A DNA stretch of 64,000 bases from Ereboglobus sp. Lineage in GTDB: Bacteria; Verrucomicrobiota; Verrucomicrobiia; Opitutales; Opitutaceae. Shown piece by piece: positions 39,901 through 48,900 of this stretch. Each line of letters begins with the position of its first letter. The first letter of the stretch is position 1. Both the position numbers and the translations under genes were made by a program. The notes under the pieces were generated by a model. The model saw nothing but the letters and a program-made list of their open reading frames with translations, did not search any database and was not told the DNA's origin. The DNA lies in the NCBI GenBank assembly GCA_029974595.1, contig JARKRC010000021.1, positions 1-64,000 on the forward strand, read 5' to 3'.

Positions 39901-42900
39901 CGGGGCCGGAACGGGATTCGGCGTGACACCGGCGGAGATGTCGGGAGTGAAATCCCAACGATTCACGAAATAATGTTGCGAAGCCGGCGTGGCCGTCACC
40001 GTGGCGGTCGCGCCCTCGGCGAAGGTGTAGGTCTTGGAGCCGTCGCCGTTGGTGATGACGGTCGAATACGGGCTGTAACCGCTGACGCTGACGTCGCCGT
40101 TTTCAATGCCGGCGGGGATGGTGAGTTTCCACGCGTTGGCGAAGTTCGCGGTCACGTCGCGGTCGTTATCCATCGTGATAGTGAGGTTGCGGCCCGAGGG
40201 CGCGATGGCGTCGCCGGACCAGTGCGTGAAGATTTTTCCCGCGGCGTCGTTCGCGGTGAGCGTGACGACGGTGTTCGGCGCATACACGGTGGTTTTCGGC
40301 TGGCCTTGCGGGTCGGGCGAACCGGCGGGGCTGGCGGAAATCGAGCCGCCGCCGGACGGGCTCACATGCGCGCGGAGGCGGTAGAGGCTGCGGACGTATT
40401 GCGCGATGAGGGTGCGGTTGGTGACATTGTCGCTCACGCCGACGGTGAACGGCGAGCCATAGGTCGCGGTGTGCGTTGTGTCCGTCCATCTCCAGAACGC
40501 GTAATATGGCGCGGGATTTTGCGAGAGGGAGACGGAGGTGTTGTAGGCGATGGCGACGGTGTCGATGCCGCCGAGGAAATCGAACACGGATTCGGGGAAC
40601 GCGCCGGAGGCGGCGAGCGTGCTGGCGATGGGCGCGCCGTCGTAGGGCGCGGGATCGGCGGAATAGGGGCGCGCGGTGATGTCGTATTTTTTCGGCGCGT
40701 AGGCGGGCGTGAGCGTGTAGCTGCCGTCCATCATGAAGCTGATGCCGGCGTTTGTCAGGCTGTCCGGCGTTACGCCCGCCGGCGTGATTGGCGTGAACGT
40801 CCACGCGGTGAACTCGTAGTGCGGCGAGTCCGGCGTGGCCGTCACGGTGGCGTTCGAGCCTGCGACAAACGTGTAGGTCTTGGAGCCGTCACCATTGGTG
40901 ACAACGGTGGCGTAGGGGCTCGCGCCTTCGACGGTGACGGCGCCGAGCGCGTCATTCGGAATCGTGAGCGTATAGGCGGTGGCGAAGCTGGCGATGACTT
41001 CGCGGTCGTTGCTCATGGTGAGCGTGAGGGCGCGGCCAAGCGCGCCCGCGGCATCGGGGCCGCTCCAGCTGGTGAAGATGCTGCCGGGGGCATCCTGCGC
41101 GGTGAGCGTGACGGTGAGGGCGGGATTCGTGGCGTTGTAAACCGTCGTGTCGGGAGTGGCGAGCGGATCGGCTGCGCCCGCGAGCGAGTATCCAATCGAG
41201 CCGCCGCCCGAGGGCGCGATGTGCGCGGTGAGTTTCCAGACGCCGCGCACGATTTTCGCGATGCGCGTGGTGTCGGCTCCGGGCATGTTGAAGGTGAGGC
41301 TGGTGTTGGAGCCGTAATCGGGCGCGCCCGTCGCGTCGGTCCAGCGGTCGAACTTATAATAAGGCGCGATGGCGGCGTCGAGCGTCACGGCGGCGCCGTA
41401 GCGAATCGCCTTGGTCTGCGTCGCGAGGAAGTCGTGCGGCGAGCCGGGGAACGCGCCGGAGCCGGTGAGCGCGCTGACGACGGGCGCGCTCGGGTAGGGC
41501 GCGGGGTCGGCACAGACGTAGTTCACGGTGAGGTCGTAGGGCCTGGGCGAGAAGTTCGCCGTGGCCGTCACCAGATCGGGCGTGGTCGTCATGGTGAAGG
41601 TCTGCGTGTTGAGCGCGGAATTGCTCACGCCCGCGGGCGTGGCGGGATCGAAGGTCCAGTTGTCGAACTGGTGGTGCGCGGTGGCGGGCGTGGCGGTGAT
41701 GACGGCCTGCGCGCCGACCTTGAAAACGTAAAGGGTGTTGCCGGAGCCGTCGGTTTCCGTGCGGCGGTGGCCGCTGACGGCGACGCTGCCATAGGCGGGA
41801 TTCGGGTTCACGATTTTGAGGCGGACAATGTCAACAAAATGCGCCGTGACGGAACGATCCTGATTCATCGTGAGCGGGAGTTCGGGCGAGGCAGCGTTGG
41901 CCGTGCCGATGTTGCCGGTCCAGCCGTCGAAGTCGGTGTTCGTGTTATACGCGGCGGTGAGTGTGAGGGTGTCGCCCGCGTTGTGGATGCTGGGGTTGCC
42001 GCCGCGCGCGGGCGCGCTGTCGATTGTGCCGGAGCCATCGGGATCGATGGTGGTCGTGAGCAGGTATTGGTTGCGCGTAAACTCGGCGCGGATGGCGCGG
42101 TTGCCGCCGACGGTGAGCGTGCAGTTGTCCGCGTCGGCTCCGAGGGTCTGGCTCGTGCCGGCATCGCTCCAGCGTGCGAATTGATAATAATCCGCCGCAG
42201 CGGTCGAGAGCGTGAAGGTCGTGCCGTAGGGGAGCGTCCACGTCGCGCCGCCGTTGAGGAAGTCGTGCGTCGGCGGAATGACGCCGGTTGCCGTGCTCGA
42301 GCCATTCAACGCGGAGGCGATGGGCGTGCGCGGGTCGCTCGAATAAGGGGTGACCGTGATGGTGTAGTTTTTCGGCGTGAAGACGCCGCGAACGACGGTG
42401 TCGCCCGCAAGCGCGGGAATGGCGAGCGCCGGCGTGCTGACGTTTGGCTGCGCGACGCCGTCAACGGTGATTTCCCAATGCGAAAAATCGAAGTGCTGGC
42501 CGGGCGCGGCGGTGATGGTGAGCGCGGTGTTTTCGCGGTATTTGCCGGTGCGCGTCGCGACGCCGTTGGCGACGGCGGTCATCGGGCCGCCCGAGACGGG
42601 AGCCTGCGTGACGGCGACGCGGCTTTCCTCGGCGAAGGGCGACGGGGCGGCCTCGATCGTGACATCGTGGAGCTTCGCGTATCTGGCGGTGGCCTTGGTG
42701 TCGCCGTGGAGCGTGAGCGTGCTCGACGGCGAATTGATCTGGCGCGGCGCGGCGGCGGGATGGTCGTCATCGACGATTTCCCAATGCATGAAGTCCCAGC
42801 CGCTGTCGGTGCCCGCGATGATGCTCACTTGCGAGCCGTCCGTGAGGCGCGTGCCGGCGGGAAGCTCGGTGTAAACGCCCGCGGCGGGAGTGATCGTGGC

Positions 42901-45900
42901 GGCGGGCAGCGAGTCCGGATCGGTCGCCATGACGAGCGTGACGTTGCGCCCGAAATGCGCGCTCACGGTTTTCGGAAAATCAACCTGCACGGTGGCGGCG
43001 GACTGGCCGGCGGGCGCGGCATTGGCGAGGCTCGCGGGCGAAACCGTCCACCCGAGAAAGGTGTAACCGGCGTCGGGTATCGCGAGGACGCTCTGGATGC
43101 TGCCGTAGCCGAAGGTGCCGCTTTGCGAAAGCGCGCCGCCGGCGGGCAGGCCGTTGAGCTGGATTTTTCCGTGGGGCGCGCCGTCGATGCTGTCGGCGAC
43201 GTTGACGGTGATCTGCGATTGCTGCGCCTCGAAGACAACGGTGACCTTCGTCGGATAATCGAGCGAAAAGGCGGTCGTCTTGACGGCGGTGGAGTTGTCG
43301 CCGGGGACGATGGTTTTTGCGGAGTCGTCGTAAATGCCGTCGTTGTCGATGTCGCGCTCGATGATGATTTCCTTCACGACGTGGTATTCGGATGCCTGCG
43401 GCGTGGCGACGACGGTGATCTGGCGCTGGTAGTCGTATTTTTGCACGGGCGGGACCGGGATGCTTTCCGAGGCGGTGACCTGGATGCCGTGGTTGTTGGG
43501 ATCGCCCGCAGGGATTTCGATGACGGCCTTGTCGGCGCTCATCTGGCCGCCCGCGGGGACGATGGCGAGTGTGACGGGCATGAGGCGGACGAACACGGGC
43601 GTGGCTTCGCGGTCCTGCTGGAGCAACTGCGGCCAGTTGGCACTCCAGCCGAGCGTTTGCGTGCTCGCGGAGCCGAAGGTCGTCGTCCATCCGAGGAAGC
43701 GGTAGCTAGCCGGATCGCCGTTGGTCACGCTCAGGATCGGCGAGGTGGATTCGCGGACGCGTTTGCCTTGCCAGACAAAAGGCGCGGGCGCGGGATTGAT
43801 GATGCGATACGAGAAATGCGCGTCGTAAATGTTGCCGGAGGAAACCTGGAACGCGCCGGAGGCGTTGAAACCGGAGGACGGCACGGTCCATCCGGGGCCG
43901 GAGGGCTGCGTGAATTGCGTCGGGTGGATGCTGACGGTTTTCCAGTCGAGCGCGAGGTGGACGGTGACGACTTCGCTGACGCCCGCGGTCGATGGATTGG
44001 TCGTGAACGTGTTGCCGGTCGCGCCCGTGGTTACGCGCGCGCCGCCGATATCGTAATCCCATCCGACGATGCTGACGGGGCTGGCGAGGAATGCGGCGTC
44101 GGGCGAAAAGGTTTCGCTGTGCCCGGCGTGGAAGATGTGCGCGTCGATGAGGCGGCTGCCCGCGATGTAGAGCCACGGGATGCCGGAATCGGTCGTGTTG
44201 CCCGCGATGCGTCCGGGGATGTGGTTCGCCATCAGGCCGGGATAGGCGATGACGTCGTCAAACACGCCGCGCAGCGTGAGCCAGTAGCCGGGGATGTTGG
44301 CATAGACGGCGAGGATGCTGACCTCGGGCAGCGGGTTCAGGCCCTGCGGTTCGCTGTGCGTGAAGGTGGTGTCGTTGTTGTTGCGGTTGCCGAAGTCGGC
44401 GGCGGCGCAGCGCGAAATCGGCTCCCAATGGTGAAAGCCCCAGCCGCCGGAGGAACTGTCGGCGTGGATGTTGATCGTGCCGCTGGGCACCGCGACGATG
44501 TAAACGGGGCGTCCGGTTTCATCGACGGTATAGGTGCCCGCGTAGCCGGATGCGCTGACCGCGGTGATGAGCGGGTAGGTGTCGCCGGGGTGGTTTTGCT
44601 CGTCGGGCGAGGTGTAAATGCGCAGGAGGTAGTCGCCGCTTTTGGGCAGGAAGAGCGCGGTGACGCGCGTGACGGGCTGGGTGAGCGGGCTGTAAGTGCA
44701 ATCGAGGTTGCTGCTGATGACGGTGGGCGACATGCCGACACCGAGACGCCATCCGGCGAAATAATAATGATCGGTGTCGTGGTTTTCGGCGTGCAGGGCA
44801 GCGGTCGCGCCGTAGAAGAATTGATAGACCTTCGGCTCGGCGCCGGCGGCGCTTTGAAGAATGCCGTTCGTGCACTGGCCGACAAAATCGGCTGTGTTGG
44901 GCTGCGTATAGACCTCAAGGGTGACGCGGATTTTGTCGAAGACGGCCTTGAGAGTGGCCGGGGCGCTCATCGTGTGCGTGTAATCGGTCGCCGTGCTGAT
45001 GATGGAGCCGTCGAGTTCCCAGCCGACAAAAGTGTATCCGACAGCGGGCACGGCGCGGACGGTCGCGCTGCCGTTTTGCACGATGGTTTCGACGGAGTGG
45101 TCGAGAATGTTGATGACGCTGTTGTGGATGCCCGCGATGTTGCCCGCGCCCTTGGCGAGCGTCGTGCGCGAACCCGCGGCCTCGGCGTAGGTTTTCGGCG
45201 AGGTGCCGGGCGTGGCGCTGGTTTCGTATTTCGCAATGACGTCGAGGCGGTGGCCGGGGTCGAAGTTGGCGGTGACCGTCTTGGCATTTCCAACGGGGTC
45301 CATGAGGACGGAGGTGATCGACGCGCCGGGCGAGACTGCGGGGGAGCCGGTGTCCACGGTCCAGTTGCGGAAAACAAAATGGTCGATGTCGGAGCCGGAC
45401 AGATCGGCGGTGATCGCAACGGAGTCGCCGCGCAGGACGTCAGTGTGCGCGCCGACGCCCGGCGTGGTGATGCCGACGCCGGCGGGGCTGGTCGCCATGT
45501 AAAGCGTGATGCGCGATTTGTAGAGCGCGGTGAGGGTCTTGCTGCCGGCGGACATGGGGACGGAGCGCAGCGGGTTGCCGGCGGCAGGCACGGCGAGGTC
45601 TTCCCAAGCGAAGAAGGCGTATTCGAGCGCGGGCGCGCCGGTGGCGGTCGCGTCGAGCGCGGCGGTGTCGATGGGATAATATTTTTTTGTTTCCGTGGAA
45701 TGGAGCGCGGCCGGCGCGTCGTGTCCCGATACGGTGGAATCGCCCGCGAGGACGGTGAGCGGATGCGTCACGGGCACGAGCGCGCCGTCCACCTTGATGA
45801 GAATGGTGAGGTCGCGTTCTGCGCCGGTGAGCGAGAAGTGGCCGGTCACGATGCCGCCGCCGAGGACGGTGAGGCTGGCCGACGTCGAGCCTGCGTCGTC

Positions 45901-48900
45901 AAACGTGGAGCCGCCGGTGGCGGTCCAGCCTTGAAAATGATAGCCCCAATCGGCGTTGGGCGTCGCGCCGAGGGGAACGACCTGCCCGTGATGATAGGTC
46001 TGCGTCGTGCCGCGCGCGGGCGTGATCGAGCCGCCGGAGCCGTCGGTGGGATCGGTCGCAAAGGTGATCTCGTAGGTTCGTGCGAAGACGGCGTTGATGG
46101 AGGCGTCGGCGTTGACTTGAAAGGTGTAGGTGAGCGCGCCGCCGGTGGTGTTCGCGATGCCATCGTTGTCCACATCCCAGCCCACAAAGACGAATCCCGG
46201 CGCGGGGGCGGCGGTGATGCTTGCGCTCGCGCCGTGGACATAAACGTAGTGGCTGCCCGCATTGCTTTCGTAACCGGGGGCGACGGTCACCGAGCCGCCC
46301 TCGCCGCCGGGAAGCACCACTTTTCCGAGGGTGACGGTGTGTAGCGAGACATAGCTGGCGGTGATGGTTTTGCCCGTCGCGCCCATCGTGACGGTGCCGG
46401 TGTTGGCGGGAGAGCCGGCGGTGACTCCGCCCGCCCAGCCGGTGAACTTGTAGCCGATGGCATTCGAGGCGGTGACGCCGACGGTCGCGCCGGTGTGGCT
46501 GGCGTGGTGTTGCTGGCTGTAACAAAGCGTCGAGTCGGCGTTGACGGAGAGCGCCGTGAAGGTCGATGGCATCAACTGCCCGTCAACGGTGATGTTGATC
46601 GTGAGGTTTTGCGCGCCCGCGCTGAAAAGCGCGGTGGCGGTGATGTTGCCGCCGATGGTGATTTTCGCCATGCCGTCGGACTGGATGCCCGCGATGGGCG
46701 AGGCGGCGGAATCGGAACTCGCCCATGTGGAAAAACTGAAACCCGCATTCGCCGTCGCCGCGAGGTTCACGACTTCGCCGTAGTGGCGCGTGGAGGTGAT
46801 GCCCGACGCGGGGCTGGTCGCCGCCGTGCCGCCGCCAGCCGGACTGGCTTCGAGCGTGAGCGTGTATTGTTTCGCGAACACGGCCTTGGCGGTGTGGTCG
46901 GCGGACATGGAAATCGTGTTCACGGGCACGAGTGTCGCGCTGCCGTCGATTGACCAGCCGAGGAAAGCGAAGCCGCCGGACGGCGTGGCGGTGAGCGTGG
47001 CGGTGTCGCCGTGTTTGTAGAAATAATCGTCGCCGTCCGATTGGTAACTGCCGGCGGCGGCGGCTGTGCCTCCGTTGGTTTCTGTGCCGGGGCGCGTCTC
47101 GGTGGAGAGGGTGAGCTTGCGGATGGTGGAGTAATTTGCGGTGACGGTCTTGGAGCCGTTCATCGTGAGTGCGGCGGGGTTGTCCGCGCCGGTGAGCGCG
47201 CCGCTCCAGCCGGTGAAGACGAAGCCCGCGATACCGGTGCCCGGAGTGAGCGAAACGGAATCGCCATATAAAAAGGCCGCCGTCCCGCCGTCAACAAGCG
47301 CGACGCCGCTGGCAGTGATGGTGAGCGCGGGATTGGCGGGCGCGGGAGGCGCGCCATCGAGGAGGATGCGCGCGGTGAGCGTGACGGCGTCCTTGGAAAG
47401 ATTCGCGGTGACGGTGGTGTCGCCATTGATCGTGATGCTTGCGCCAGACGCCGAGGTCGGATTGGCGAGCGCCGAGCCGCCGGTGGCCGTCCACGTGTCG
47501 AAACTCCAGCCCGTCGCGGGCGTGGCGGAGAGCGCAACGGTTTCGCCGTGGTGGCACACCGTCTCGCTGCCGACGGCGGGACTCGTGCTGCCTGCGGCGG
47601 GATCGTTGATGGCGAGCGTGAGTTTGTATTCCTTGGCGTAAACGGCCTTCGCCGTGATGACGCCGGGATGAAACGCGAGCGCGGCGCTGCTCAACGCGAA
47701 GCTGTGGTTTTCGGCGGTCGCGCCGGCATCGGGCGCGCCGTCGCCGTCGAGGTCGATTTCCCAGCGCAGAAAACGATAGCCCGGATAAGGCGCGGCCTGG
47801 AGCGAGACGGTGTCGCCGTAAGCATACACGTAACCGCCGCCGTCCGTGCTTGTGTGGCCGGTCGCGGCGGGCGCGCCGCCGGGGGAGGCTTCGGCGGGCA
47901 GGGTCTCGGTGGCGAGCTTCACCGTGTGCAGCGAAGTGTAGCAGGCGGTGACTTGTTGCGCGCCGAGGATTTCGAGCGTGGCCGGATTGGAGGCGGGGGA
48001 GGTCTGGATGACGCCGAGCGGACATTCCCACGAGTCGAAGCGGTAGCCGGGCGGCGTGGCGGCGGCGAGTCCGGCGTGGTCGCCGTAATTGTAGGTTTCG
48101 CTCTGGCCGCTCGAAAGGACCGCCGTGCCGTTCGCGCCGCCGGTGACGGTGATGGCGAGCGCGGAGGGGACGGGCGCGGGTGTCGAGCCGTTGACCTTGA
48201 CGAAGGCGGTGAGGGCGTTCGCCTCGCGCTTGAAATGGGCGACGATGCCGTGGTCGGACGACATGGTGACGCTGTTGGCGGGCGTATCCGTGCCGCCGGT
48301 AAAAACCGCGCCGGTTGTGGTCGTCCACTTGTCGAAAACGTATCCAAAGTTTGGACTCGCGCTGATGGCGGCGTCGCTGCCCGCCGGGTAAAGGTGTCCG
48401 CCGATTGGAGGCGTGACGGTGCCGTATCCAATGGGGCTGACATTGATGAGCAGCTCGTAATTGCGTTTGTAAATGGCCTGGAATGCGGCGTCGGCGTTGA
48501 GTGACGCGGTGTGGCTGGCCGAGGTGGGTTCGCCGTTGTCGAGCTGGCCGTTGCCGTTCGTGTCCCAGCCGGCAAAGGTGTAGGTTATCAAGCCCGCTGT
48601 CGCCGATGCCTGCGCGGTGACGGTGATGCTGTCGCCCTGGCCGATCGCAAACGAGGTTGGGTTCGACGTGATGGCGAGCGCGGCGTTGGCGGTGTTGTTG
48701 CGCGCGGTCAGGAGCGCGGGTGCGGAGAGCGCGCCTTCGCCTCCCGCCGGATCGGTGACGAGGCCGAGGGTGAGCGTCTTGCGGGTCTTGAAATGGGCGA
48801 CGATGGTTCTGCTGTCCGAGAGGGTCAGGTTCGAGATCGCGCCGCCCTCCGCGCCCGTCCAGCCCGCAAACACATAACCGGCGGGCGGCGTGGCGTCGAG

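Noticed and set aside
38284-46344. Antisense open frame of 2686 codons on the plus strand inside the giant gene
   Set aside because: The sense frame has a signal peptide and regular B-repeats. The antisense translation is Gly/Arg/Ala/Asp/Val-rich without domains, as expected from high-GC3 codons read backwards.
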